Below are positions 35,431 to 45,800 of a stretch of 64,000 nucleotides of DNA, piece by piece. The stretch's first letter is position 1. Each line of letters opens with the position of its first letter. The translations under genes were made by a program, and so were the position numbers. The DNA is from Alphaproteobacteria bacterium. Lineage in GTDB: Bacteria; Myxococcota_A; UBA796; GCA-2862545. The DNA lies in NCBI GenBank assembly GCA_020632885.1, contig JACKEQ010000003.1, positions 558,001 to 622,000 of the forward strand, in the 5' to 3' direction. Below the pieces are notes generated by a model. It did not search any database and had not been told where the DNA came from. It saw only the letters and a program-made list of their open reading frames with translations.

Positions 35431-37511
35431 AGATCGCGCGCGACGTGCTGGAGCGGTTCACCGACCTCCCCAGCGACAACCGGGAGCTCCGCCTGCTGCT
35501 CGACGACGTCGGCATCGAGGTGAAGCGCGTGGACGACACGTCCGGGCCGCTCACGTTCACCGTGGAGCTGCTCGCCAACCGGGGTGACCACCACTCCTAC
35601 CGGGGCGTGGCCCGCGAGATCACCGGCCGCACGGGCCTCCCGCTGCGCGATGTGCCCGTGGCGCACCTCGACACGACCCACGGCGCGTGGCCGGTGTCCT
35701 GTCACTCCGACAAGGTGCTCGGCTACAGCGCGACGCTGCTCGTGCGCGAGGGCGAGGGTTCCTTCGACGCGGAGACGCTCCGTCCCCTCGAGGCGGCCGG
35801 CATCCACAGCATCAGCGCGCCCGTGGACGCGACGAACCTCGTGAACCACGAGATCGGCCAGCCCACGCACGTCTTCGACGCCGACCGGGTCGACGGCGCC
35901 ATCGTGCTCCGCGAGAGCCGTCCGGGTGAGACCGCCTGGCCGCTGTTCACCGAGGGTCCCCTCGAGATCCCCTCCGGCACCCTGGTCGTGGCGGACTCCA
36001 GCAAGATCCTCGCCATCGCGGGCGTGATCGGCTGCGAGGACAGCAAGGCCACCGAAGCGAGCACCCGCATCGTGCTCGAGAGCGCCACCTTCGACCCCGT
36101 GGCCGTCCGCAAGGCCAGCCGGGCCCTCGACATCGCCACGGACTCCAGCGCGCGGTTCGAGCGGGGCGCGGACCCCGAGCTCGCGCTCGTCGGCGCGGGG
36201 CGTGTGGTGCACCTCCTGGAGACCGTCGGTTGGCGGCGCGAGGGCGGGACGTCGATGGTGGGCACCTGGCGGGACCCCCGCCGCGAGATCACCATCACCA
36301 CGGAGGCCACGGCGGCCTTCCTCGAGCTGCCCCTGGGCACGATCGAGATCGCCGATCGTCTCGACCGGTACGGGTTCACGAGCCGTCTGGACGGGTCCAC
36401 CCTCCACGTGACGGTCCCTTCCTGGAGGCTCTGGGACGTCGAGGACCCCGCCGACCTCTACGAGGAGCTCGCCAAGAGCGTGGGCTACGAGCGCATCCCG
36501 GTGTCGCTGCCGCCCGTCGACATGGGCGCGCTGCCGAGCCCCGCGCAGGTCGCGCGGCGCACCGTGGACGACGTGCTCGCGGGTGCGGGGTTCTACGAGG
36601 TCATCACGGACGGCTTCTACGGGCGCCAGGTGCTCGAGGCCCTCGGCGTGGACGAGGCGCACCCGCTGTTCCCCCACGTCCAGACGCTCAACGCGGTGGA
36701 CCGGGCGTACTCGTACCTGAAGAACAACGGGCTCGGGCAGGCCGTGATGGCCGTGGCGGCCAACGCCTCCATGCGCGTGTCCGACGTGAAGATCTACGAG
36801 TGGACGCGCACCTTCCATCCCCTCCCGGGCGAAGCGAGCCGCACCCGGGCGCCCTGCACCGAGCGGAGCCTGCTCTGGGGCATCTGCTGCGGGAAGGCCC
36901 ACCCGGGCTCGTGGTCCGACCGGGGCGGTGACGCCGACGGCATGTTCCTCAAGGGCCTGATCGAGGAGCTCGCGGCCGAGCTCTCCCTCGATCTCATCAC
37001 GGCTCCCGCGAGCGACGCGGACCCCGTCACGCCCCTCCTGCACCCCGGGCGTCGCGTGTCCCTCGAGGTCGACGGCCAGCGCGTCGGCCTGATGGGCGAG
37101 GTGCATCCGGCCATCTGCAAGCGCCTGAAGCTGAAGAAGGCGCGCCCCTGGTACTTCGAGATCACGGCAGAGGCGCTGTTCGAGCAGGGGCCGCGCCCGC
37201 CGTTCGTGGACCCGCCCGGCACGCACCCCATCGAGCGCACCCTCGCCTTCGGGCTGCCCCAGGGCGTCGAGGCGGACTCGATCCGCGCGTTCCTCCATGC
37301 CTGCGGGCCCACCTGGCTGGAGCGCGTGTCCATCGTCGATCGCTTCGACACAACGGACGCACAGGGCGCCCCGCTGCGGTCGATCACGTACGCGCTGCGC
37401 TTCGACAACACCACGCAGGACCGGAGTGCCACGGACGTGAACGAGACGGTCGACCGCCTGGTGGCCGCGGTGCACGACCAGTTCGGGAGCGCCGGGGTCG
37501 CGCAGCGCTGA
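35427..37511 (+). CDS. pheT: phenylalanyl-tRNA synthetase beta subunit, short form
   Basis: 694 residues from a GTG overlapping the pheS stop by four bases. Recognised by the N-terminal LDDVGIEVKRV, the B3/B4 editing domain (AGIHSISAPVDATNLVNHEIG, ARFERGADPELA), the B5 region, the catalytic-like core (YEVITDGFYG, SYLKNNGLGQAVMA) and the C-terminal anticodon-binding FDX-ACB domain (THPIERTLAFGLP ... SITYALRFDN). Between residues 30 and 45 the sequence jumps directly from the first strand pair to VELLANRGDHHSYRGVAREI, where E. coli PheT has an extra OB-fold tRNA-binding domain of about 110 residues. The missing domain explains the short length. Confidence 0.93.
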   Translation: MKIARDVLERFTDLPSDNRELRLLLDDVGIEVKRVDDTSGPLTFTVELLANRGDHHSYRGVAREITGRTGLPLRDVPVAHLDTTHGAWPVSCHSDKVLGYSATLLVREGEGSFDAETLRPLEAAGIHSISAPVDATNLVNHEIGQPTHVFDADRVDGAIVLRESRPGETAWPLFTEGPLEIPSGTLVVADSSKILAIAGVIGCEDSKATEASTRIVLESATFDPVAVRKASRALDIATDSSARFERGADPELALVGAGRVVHLLETVGWRREGGTSMVGTWRDPRREITITTEATAAFLELPLGTIEIADRLDRYGFTSRLDGSTLHVTVPSWRLWDVEDPADLYEELAKSVGYERIPVSLPPVDMGALPSPAQVARRTVDDVLAGAGFYEVITDGFYGRQVLEALGVDEAHPLFPHVQTLNAVDRAYSYLKNNGLGQAVMAVAANASMRVSDVKIYEWTRTFHPLPGEASRTRAPCTERSLLWGICCGKAHPGSWSDRGGDADGMFLKGLIEELAAELSLDLITAPASDADPVTPLLHPGRRVSLEVDGQRVGLMGEVHPAICKRLKLKKARPWYFEITAEALFEQGPRPPFVDPPGTHPIERTLAFGLPQGVEADSIRAFLHACGPTWLERVSIVDRFDTTDAQGAPLRSITYALRFDNTTQDRSATDVNETVDRLVAAVHDQFGSAGVAQR

Positions 37512-38677
37512 TGCTCTTCGACCCCGAGCGGCACGTCCCCGTCACCCTGGATCCCCTCGACGATGCCGGTCTGGCGTCGTCGATCCGGGAGCTCGTCGTC
37601 CCCATGCTGCGCGAGCGGCTCCCGGACGGCACCTGGCCGGTGCATCCCCTCGACGACGAGGGGCGCGAGCTGCACCCGATGCACAACGTGTACTTCGGGG
37701 CTGCGGGTGTCGTCTGGACGCTCCGGGAGCTCGCGGCCCGCGGGCACCTCCCGGAGGTCGACCTCGACCCGCACGCGCACGTCGCGGCCTTTCCAGGCCT
37801 GTCGGATCCGCCGGAGCCCTGGTGGTTCACGGGTCGGTCCGGGGTGCGCGCCGTGGCCCTGGAGGCCCGCTGGGACGACGGTGTGGCGGACGCACTCGCG
37901 CGCGACATCGCGCTGAACGCCCACCACCCGAGCCGGGAGGTGTTCGTCGGGGCTCCGGGGACGATGCTGGCGTCGCGGTTCGTCGCGCGGTTCGCGCCGG
38001 ACCCGGCGCGCTGGCGGGCGCTCTGGGAGGCGGACGCCGCCCGGTTGCTCGAACAGCGCGGCCCGGACGGGCTCTGGGAGCAGGATCTGTACGGCCGGAA
38101 GCGCACGATGCTCGGCGCGGGACACGGCTTCGCGGGGAACGTGGCGTCTTTGCTGGCCGGACGGGAGTGGCTGGCGCCGGACGTGCTGGCCGACGTGGTG
38201 GCGTCGGCGACCGACGTGCTCGAGCGGCACGCGGTCCACGAGGAGGGCCGGGTCTACTGGTGGCCCGAGATCGACGTACCGGACGGGAAGCTCCCGCTGG
38301 TGCAGTGGTGCCACGGCGCGCCGGGCATGGTGACGTCGTTCCGGCGAGCCCCGCGGGAGGCCCGTCTGGACGGGCTCCTCGTGGGGGCTGGCGAGGCGAT
38401 CTGGGCCGCGGGGCCGGTGACGAAGGGCGGCGGGCTCTGCCACGGGACGGCCGGGAACGGCATGGCGTTCCTGGTGCTGCACGAGCGAACGGGCGACGCC
38501 CGCTGGATCGAGCGCGCCCGGGTGTTCGCGGCTCACGCTGTGGAGCAGGTCCACGCGCATCGGGACGAGCACGAGCTGTGCCGGACGTCGCTGTTCACCG
38601 GGGATGCAGGCGTGGCGTGGTTCCTGTCGTGCATCCTCGAGCAGGACGCGACGTTCCCGCTGGTGGACGTGGCGTAG
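37511..38677 (+). CDS. LanC-like zinc protein (orphan)
   Basis: 388 residues. The LanC-like alpha/alpha-toroid is indicated by repeated Gly-rich motifs (GHGFAGNVASLL, CHGAPGM, CHGTAGNGMAFL, GDAGVAWFL). The zinc ligands can be placed as Cys267 (QWCHG), Cys310 and His311 (GLCHG). LanC enzymes cyclise dehydrated peptides; eukaryotic and many bacterial LanC-like proteins do other chemistry on dehydrated residues. No LanB/LanM dehydratase or precursor peptide is seen nearby, so it is an orphan. The pheT stop and its ATG share one base (TGATG), so it is co-translated with pheT. Confidence 0.82.
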   Translation: MLFDPERHVPVTLDPLDDAGLASSIRELVVPMLRERLPDGTWPVHPLDDEGRELHPMHNVYFGAAGVVWTLRELAARGHLPEVDLDPHAHVAAFPGLSDPPEPWWFTGRSGVRAVALEARWDDGVADALARDIALNAHHPSREVFVGAPGTMLASRFVARFAPDPARWRALWEADAARLLEQRGPDGLWEQDLYGRKRTMLGAGHGFAGNVASLLAGREWLAPDVLADVVASATDVLERHAVHEEGRVYWWPEIDVPDGKLPLVQWCHGAPGMVTSFRRAPREARLDGLLVGAGEAIWAAGPVTKGGGLCHGTAGNGMAFLVLHERTGDARWIERARVFAAHAVEQVHAHRDEHELCRTSLFTGDAGVAWFLSCILEQDATFPLVDVA

Positions 38678-38715
38678 GACGGAGGAGCGGAGTCATGGAG
38701 GGCCCGATTCTCTGA

Positions 38716-38871
38716 GCCCACCCTCTCCCCCGCTGCCACGGGGGTTATCGGGGTTTCGTCAGTCTGAGAAGAGGAAATCCAGGGGGAACCTCGTTCCTTC
38801 CGACAAGCCCACCCTCTCCCCCGCTGCCACGGGGGTTATCCAGGTTCCTCCGACCCGTGAAGAGGAAATCC
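38716..38871. repeat. pair of 65-bp direct repeats, each with a G/C hairpin
   Basis: Copies at 38716-38780 and 38807-38871 (period 91) are identical over their first 34 bases, which start GCCCACCCTCTCCCCCGCTG, and last 13 bases (GAAGAGGAAATCC). Each contains the perfect stem CCCCCG/CGGGGG with loop CTGCCA (38727-38744 and 38818-38835) followed by TTATC. They fill the gap between the LanC-like gene and the phosphatase gene (38678-38922), which has no other content. Tandem transcription terminators or a REP-like element are both possible. Confidence 0.65.
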
Positions 38872-38922
38872 CAGCCACCCGCAAGTCCGGCCAGACCGCC
38901 GGAGAAGCGGATAGCATGGACC

Positions 38923-39825
38923 ATGCTCACCCTCCTGCTGGCCTGCGCGCCGACGGCGCCCCCGCGTGGCCCCGCGCCGCCGCCCTCCAGCGGGCCCGTG
39001 CGCTTCGTGGCCATCGGCGACACCGGCAGGAACACCCCCGAGCAGACCGCCGTCGCAGCCGCCATGGGCCGCATCTGCGCCCACCGCACCTGCGACTTCG
39101 CGCTGCTGCTCGGCGACAACCTCTACCCGAAGGGCATGGAGACCGACGACGACCCGCGCATGACGGCCGTGTTCACCGACGTCTACGGGGATCTCGGGCT
39201 CGAGTTCATGGCCGTCCTCGGCAACCACGACTACGGCGGCGGTGAGGCCGTCCGCGCCCTCCGGCAGCTCCGGTTCGCCGCGAAGACCCCCACGTTCACG
39301 ATGCCCGACCGGTACTACACGTTCGACCGGGGAGCCGCCTCGTTCTTCGCCCTCGACACCGACTGGGTGTTCTTCAACGGCGAGGAGGAACAGGCCGCCT
39401 GGCTCGACACGAAGCTCGCGGCCTCCGACGCCCGCTGGAAGGTCGCGTTCGGCCACCACCCCTGGCGCAGCAACGGAAAGCACGGGAACGCCGGGACGTA
39501 CGAAGGCTGGGGCTGGGTGCCCTACGTCTCGGGCAACGCGCTTCGCAGGCTGTTCGAGGGCCACGTGCGCGCGGCGGATCTCTACGTCTCGGGGCACGAC
39601 CACAACCTCCAGGTCATGCGCCACGAGGGCGTGCCGCTCGTGGTGTCGGGAGGCGGTTCGTCCGCGCGGGGCTTCGAGGACCGCGGCAACCCGCTGGACC
39701 TCGGGTTCGCGGTGCCGGGCTTCGCGTGGATCGAGCTCGACGAGGTCCTGAAGGTCGCGCTCTACGACGAGAACGGCACGCTCCTGGGCGAACAGACGTA
39801 CCCGCACCCCCGGGAGGTGCCGTGA
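38923..39825 (+). CDS. purple-acid-phosphatase-like (TRAP-type) metallophosphatase lipoprotein
   Basis: 300 residues from the ATG at 38923, which opens a short lipoprotein signal (LTLLLAC); a GGATAG -10-like hexamer lies at 38909-38914. All metallophosphatase blocks are present: GDTGRN, GDNLYPKG, GNHDYGGG, GHHPWRS and GHDHNLQ. The Tyr in GDNLY is in the position of the colour-giving Tyr of purple acid phosphatases, and the short length fits the tartrate-resistant acid phosphatase group. It would release phosphate from organic esters at the cell surface. The stop overlaps the GTG of the next gene (GTGA), so the two are co-translated. Confidence 0.85.
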   Translation: MLTLLLACAPTAPPRGPAPPPSSGPVRFVAIGDTGRNTPEQTAVAAAMGRICAHRTCDFALLLGDNLYPKGMETDDDPRMTAVFTDVYGDLGLEFMAVLGNHDYGGGEAVRALRQLRFAAKTPTFTMPDRYYTFDRGAASFFALDTDWVFFNGEEEQAAWLDTKLAASDARWKVAFGHHPWRSNGKHGNAGTYEGWGWVPYVSGNALRRLFEGHVRAADLYVSGHDHNLQVMRHEGVPLVVSGGGSSARGFEDRGNPLDLGFAVPGFAWIELDEVLKVALYDENGTLLGEQTYPHPREVP

Positions 39826-42800
39826 GCCTGGTGCTCCTCGCGCTCCTCGGCTGCCGGGACGGCGACCTCGACGGGACGCGCGCGGGTCGCGACTGCCACG
39901 ACGGCGACCCCGCCATCCATCCGGGTGCCGTCGAGATCTGCGACGGGATCGACAACGACTGCGACGGCCAGATCGACGAGGACGTCGCCATCGTCGCCTT
40001 CCTCGACCGGGACGGTGACGGGTACGGCCAGTCCAGCATGGCCCGCCGCGTGTGCGTGCTCCCAGCAGACGGCGCGACCACGGGCGGCGACTGCGACGAC
40101 ACCACCGCGGCCGTGCGTCCGGGGGCGGTGGAGGTCTGCAACGGGCAGGACGACGACTGCGACGGCGACGTGGACGAGGGCGTCACCCGCACGTTCTTCG
40201 TGGACCTCGACGGCGACGGAGTGGGCGGCGAGCTCGAGGGGGCGCGGGGCTGCGCGCCACCGGACGGGTACGCGGCCGCCACGGGAGACTGCGACGACTC
40301 CGACCCCACCCGGTCCCCTGCTCTCCCCGAGGTGTGCGACGGCGCGGACAACGACTGCGACGGGGCCGTGGACGACGGGCTCGACGAGATCCGCGTGTGG
40401 CTGGACGCCGACGGAGACGGGTCCGGCGACCCGCGCTCGCCCGGAGTGGCCTGCGGAGCCGTGGACGTGTGGTCCCTCGACCGCGGCGACTGCGACGACG
40501 CGGACCCGCTCGTCGGCCCCGCTGCCCCCGAGGTCCCCGGGAACCCGGTGGACGAGGACTGCGACGGCTACCTCGACGAGCTCGAGGTTCCGGGAGCCTT
40601 CGCCACCCTGGAGGACGCCTGGGCCGCCGCGCCCGACGGTGCGGTGGTGCAGCTCGGGCCGGGCGTGTGGCAGGGCACCTTCGACCTCACCGGGCGCGCG
40701 CTGACCCTCGCGGGAAGCGGGTGCGACCGCACGACCCTCGATGCCGCCCAGGCCGGCACGGCGCTCCAGATGGACGGCGGGACGGTGGCCGACCTCCGGA
40801 TCACCGGCGGCACGGGCACCGAGAACCCCGGAGACGGCCTCCGTGACGGCGGTGCCCTGCGCGTCGTGCGGGGATCGACCGTGCGCGTCGAGCGCGCATG
40901 CTTCGACCACAACGCCGTCTCCGGGCGAGGCGGGGCCATCGCCGGGCTGCCCGACTCCAGCCTCGTGGTGGTCGACAGCACCTTCGAGAGCAACCGCGCC
41001 ACCGACGCCGGTGGGGCCATCTGGGCCGACCGCGCCACGGTGACGGTCGAGCGCAGCACGTTCCTGTCCAACCAGACGTACACCGAGCGGGGCGGCGCCG
41101 CGACCTTCGACGGCGGGCAGATCGTCGTGCGCGACAGCGTGTTCGGCTTCAACGAGGCCTCGCGTTCCGGCGGCGCCCTCGCCCTGCTGCCCGACGCCGC
41201 GTCCACCACCGGCGGGCAGATCCTCGGCGGCGACGTCCTGCTGGAGCGGAACACGTTCTACGCGAACACCAGCGGAAGCACCACGCCCGCCGCCGTGTAC
41301 GCCTCTGTGGACGCGCTCGCCGTCGAGGGCACCCTGTTCGCCTCGAACACGGGGGTCGGGCTGCGATCGGCGCTGAACGGGCTCTCCACGGCGAACGACG
41401 GGTGGTTCGACCACCTCCAGGACACCGACCAGCGCTGGGACGTCGAGGGTCTCCGCGAGCAGCCGCGCTTCGTGGACGCCGACCCGACCTCGCCGGACCT
41501 CCGCCTCCTCCCCGACGACCCGTTCGTGGCCGCAGAGATCGGGGCCAGCCTCGATCCCCGCCTGCTCGAGGACGCCGACCGGGACGGGCTCCCGGACGGC
41601 TGGGCGCGTCACCATCGCATCCCGCCCGACGAGGGCGCGGGCTCCGATCCCGACGGCGACGGGCTGACCCACGCCGTGGAGCTCGCGTCGGGCACGGATC
41701 CCACGAGCCCCGACACCGACGGCGACGGCATCGAGGACGGCGTGGAGCTCGCTGCGGGCGGCGACCCGCTGGACCCCCGCGACCGCGTTCCGGCTGCCGA
41801 CGCGGGCCCCGACCGCTGGACCCTCGTGGGCACACCCGTCACCCTCGACCACCGCGGCTACGACCCCGACCGGGATCTGCTCGTGGTGCGCTGGGAAGCG
41901 CAGGAGGTGCCCGCGGGCAGCGCAGTGACGGGCGGATCGGGACGCGAGCACACCTTCGTGCCCGACCTGCCGGGCCGCTACACGTTCGCGGTCACGGCCG
42001 ACGACCGTCGCAATGCGTCCACGGACACCGTGGTCGTCGAGGTCTTCGAGGGCGTGCGCGTCCCGGCCGACCACCCCGACATCGCCACGGCCCTCACCAG
42101 CGTGCCGGCGGGCTGGGCGGTCGCCGTCGCCGAGGGCACCTGGACCGTGCCGCGCACGCTGCCAGGCTCGGACGCCGTGCGGATGTTCGGTAGCGGGCCG
42201 GGAACGGTGCTCGTGCCCGATGGGCGCGGGCCGGTCGTGGGGCTGGTGGGACGTGATCTCGCCCTCGCCGACCTCACGGTGACCGGTGGGCTCTCGGTCA
42301 CGGGCGGCGGCGGCGTCGCGGTGGCCCAGGGCGACGTCCTCCTCGAGCGGGTGGACGTCGTGCACAACCGCAGCGTGACGCCCGGTGGCGGCATCCTGGT
42401 CACGGGTGGCGATCTGGTGGGCCGCGATCTCCGGGTGATCGGCAACGAGGCCGATCAGGCCGGCGGGATCCAGGTGGTGGGCGGCGACGTCGACCTCGAG
42501 CGGTGCGCCATCGAGTCGAACCGCGCCTCGCGCTACGGCGCGCTCGCCGGTCTGGAGCTGACGGGGCTCCGCGTCCGCGACTGCGTGGTCGCCTTCAACG
42601 CTGGCGACGCGGCGGTCGTCTGGCTCGCTGCGCCCGAGGGGACGACCCTCTCGGGCAGCGTGCAGGGCTCCGTGCTCTGGGCGAACCAGGGAGCCCAGGG
42701 TGTGGACGGCGAGCGTGTCGACCTGCTGGCGTTGGAAGACCTCGTGGAGCGCAACATCCTCACGGGCTCCATCTTCCAGTCCACCGCCTTCGCGAGCACT

Positions 42801-45800
42801 GGCCGGGTCACGGTGCTCGAGCTCCACGACGACGGCGCGCAGTCCGTCGACGACGAACGCTTCACGACCGCCCGGACGCGCCCGGCCGACCTCCGGCCTG
42901 CCCGGGCCGTCCGGGACGCCCTGGACAACGTCTGGTGGGGCCGCCTCGGGTCGTCGACCCACGACGGGGGCTGGGTGGAGCGCGTGGATCCGGACGGGTC
43001 CCGGAGCGACGGTCCGCGTCGGGGTCAGACCCCGGCGGACGCGCGATGGCAACAGGATCTCGACGGAGACGGCCAGTCGGACGGGTGGGAGGTCCTGTAC
43101 GGGCTCGACACCCGCAACGACGACAGCCTGGAGGACCCCGACGGCGACGGGCTCGTGAACGGCGTGGAGCACGCGCTCGGCACCCGTCCCGACCGCGCGG
43201 ACAGCGACGGAGACGGCGTGTCCGACCCCGCGGACGCCCTGCCTCTCGACCCCCGCGACCACCGGCCCACGGCCGGCATCGAGCGGTCCGGAGGGGTGAC
43301 GGCCTTCGAGGACGTCGTGCTCACGAGCGTCTCCACCGATCCCGACGGTGACCCGCTCACGGCGAGCTGGCGCTTCGTGCGCGTACCCGCCGGTGCCACC
43401 GTCCCCACTGCCGATCCAGCGCCCGTGCTCACCTTCCAGCCCGATGTCCCGGGGCTCTGGGAGATCGAGCTCACCGTAACGGACGGCCACTCGGTGTCCC
43501 CGCCCGCCCGCATGGTGGTGCAGATCGGGCCCACGTTCGTCCTGCCGGCCCCGCTCCTCCCCGACCTCGCGACAGCGGTCGCGAACCTGCCATCCGGCAC
43601 GGTCACGCGCCTGATCCTGCCGCCTGGCGAGCACCTCGTGGACGGCGTGCTGGAGGAGGACCTGATCCTCGAGGGCTACGGGCCCACCTCGGTGGTGCGC
43701 GGTCACCTCGAGCAACCCGAGGGGGCGGACCTCACGCTGCGGTCGCTCACCTGGACGGGCGGGATGGCCGACCGCGGCGGGGCCATCGCATGTGAGCGCG
43801 CGTCTCTGGTCGCCCGTGACGTCCGCTTCGAGGCCAACCTCGCCGACCGCGGCGGGGCGCTGTACCTCGAGGGGTGCGTCGCGGACCTCGTGGACGTCGA
43901 CCTCCTCGACAACGGGTCCACCACGTCCGGGGGAGCCATCGAGTCGCGCCAGTCCTCCTCGGTCACGCACACCGGTGGGGCCTACCGTCGTAACGCGTCG
44001 GTGTACGGCGGCGCGATCCGCACGGTCTCGAGCCCCCTGCGCGTCACCAACGTCGTGATGGAGGGGAACGCCGCGGGACCCGCGGGCGGCGGTGTCTCCC
44101 GTGGCGGGGGAGCGGTGACGGTGCTGGAGCACGTGACGTTCTTCGGGAACACGGCACGGCGCGGGCACGCGGTGCACAACGAGCACTCCACCGCGGTCAC
44201 CCTGCGCAACATGCTGGCCGTGGGGCTCGGCCCCTGGTCGGAGGGCATCGTCACCCTGTCCTACTGTCGGATCCACGACCTCCAGACCGGCCCGTTCGAG
44301 GGCCTCGTGTCGCCCCCGGACGATCTGCGCCTCCGCGTCGGGGATGTCGCGATCGACGAGGGGTTCGGCTCGGACCGCGATGGCTCACCGGCGGACCTCG
44401 GCGCGTGGGGTGGCCCCGAGGCGCGCGACGGCTGGGATCTCTGGCTGCGCGACCTCGACGGGGACGGGATGGTGGACGGCTGGGAAGTCGCGAACGGCGT
44501 CGACGACCCGGAGGACGACCCCGACCACGACACCCTCGACAACATCGACGAGCACGGCCTCGGCACCGATCCGCACCTCGCGGACAGCGACGGGGACGGG
44601 GTGGACGATCCGTCCGAGCTCGGCGTCGGGCTCGACCCCACCGACCCCACCGACCTCCTGCCGGCGATTCAGGTTCACGGGTCCACCCTGGCGGATCCCG
44701 GCGAAGAGGTGGTCTGGGACGCGTCGGACACGACCGATCCGCGCGGCGGCAACATCACGTTCGCGTGGACACTCGTGGACGCACCACCCGACTCGGCGCG
44801 CGTGCCAGGCCAGGTGTCGGACGACGACGCCTGCCGGTTCACCCCGGACGTACCGGGCCGGTTCGTGGTCCGGGTCGCGGCGACGACGACGGGTACGGCC
44901 ACCCTGGACCTCGAGCTGCTCGTGCACGGCGCACTGGCGGTGCCGGACGTCTACCCGGACGTGGTGACGGCCGTGGCGGCCGTGGCACCCGGCAGCACGG
45001 TGCGCATCGGGCCCGGCACGTACATCGGCACGATCGACCCCGCCGGGAAGGACGTGGTGCTGGAGGGCGTCGGCGGACCCGTGCTGGACGGGCTGAACGC
45101 GGGTCCGACGATCCGCGCGACCGCCGGCGAGCAGATCGTCCTGCGCGACCTCGTCGTCCAGGGCGGACGGAACCTGGCGGGCGGCTGCATCCAGCTGGGC
45201 CTCGGGATCCTCGACGCGAACGGGCTGACCCTGCGGGACTGCGAGGCCGTCCGCGGGGGCGCTCTGGCCGCGGACGAGGCGGACGTGAGCCTCGTGGCGT
45301 CGGAGGTCGTGGACTCGCACGCCTTCCACGAGGGCGGAGGGCTGTACGTGGAGGGCGGCTCGCTCGTCGGCAGCGGGCTGCGGCTGGCGGGGCTCACGGC
45401 GGGCGACCACGGCGGGGCGCTCTCGATGCTCGCGAGCCAGGCCGACCTCGACCACCTGCTGGTCGTGGACGCCAGCGCGCCCGAAGCGGGCGGCGTCTTC
45501 CTGGCGCACACGGGGATCGTGCTGGAGAACGCGACGTTCGGGCACCTCTCGGGCGACCCGGAGGCGCTCTGGACCGACGGGACGGGCGGGCTGGTCGTGC
45601 GCGACTCGCTGTTCGTGGCGCGCACGGGCCCCCTGTTCGGCACGTCGGAGCCGGGGTTCACGCCGCTCCTGGAGGGCGGCGGGTACTTCGGGGTGGATCC
45701 GCTCGGCGAGCCCTTCGCGCTGGATCCCCTGGACCCGTTGTTCGACTTCGGGACCACGAGCGACGACGGCGACTGGACGAACGACGACTGGGGCGAGACC

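Noticed and set aside
38716..38871. Two direct repeats considered as a CRISPR remnant
   Set aside because: Only two copies, the repeat is 65 bp and degenerate in its middle, and no cas gene is present.
39762..44276. Open frame of about 1500 codons opposite the giant surface protein
   Set aside because: Antisense shadow: the repeats of the real gene explain its low-complexity Val/Gly/Arg composition.
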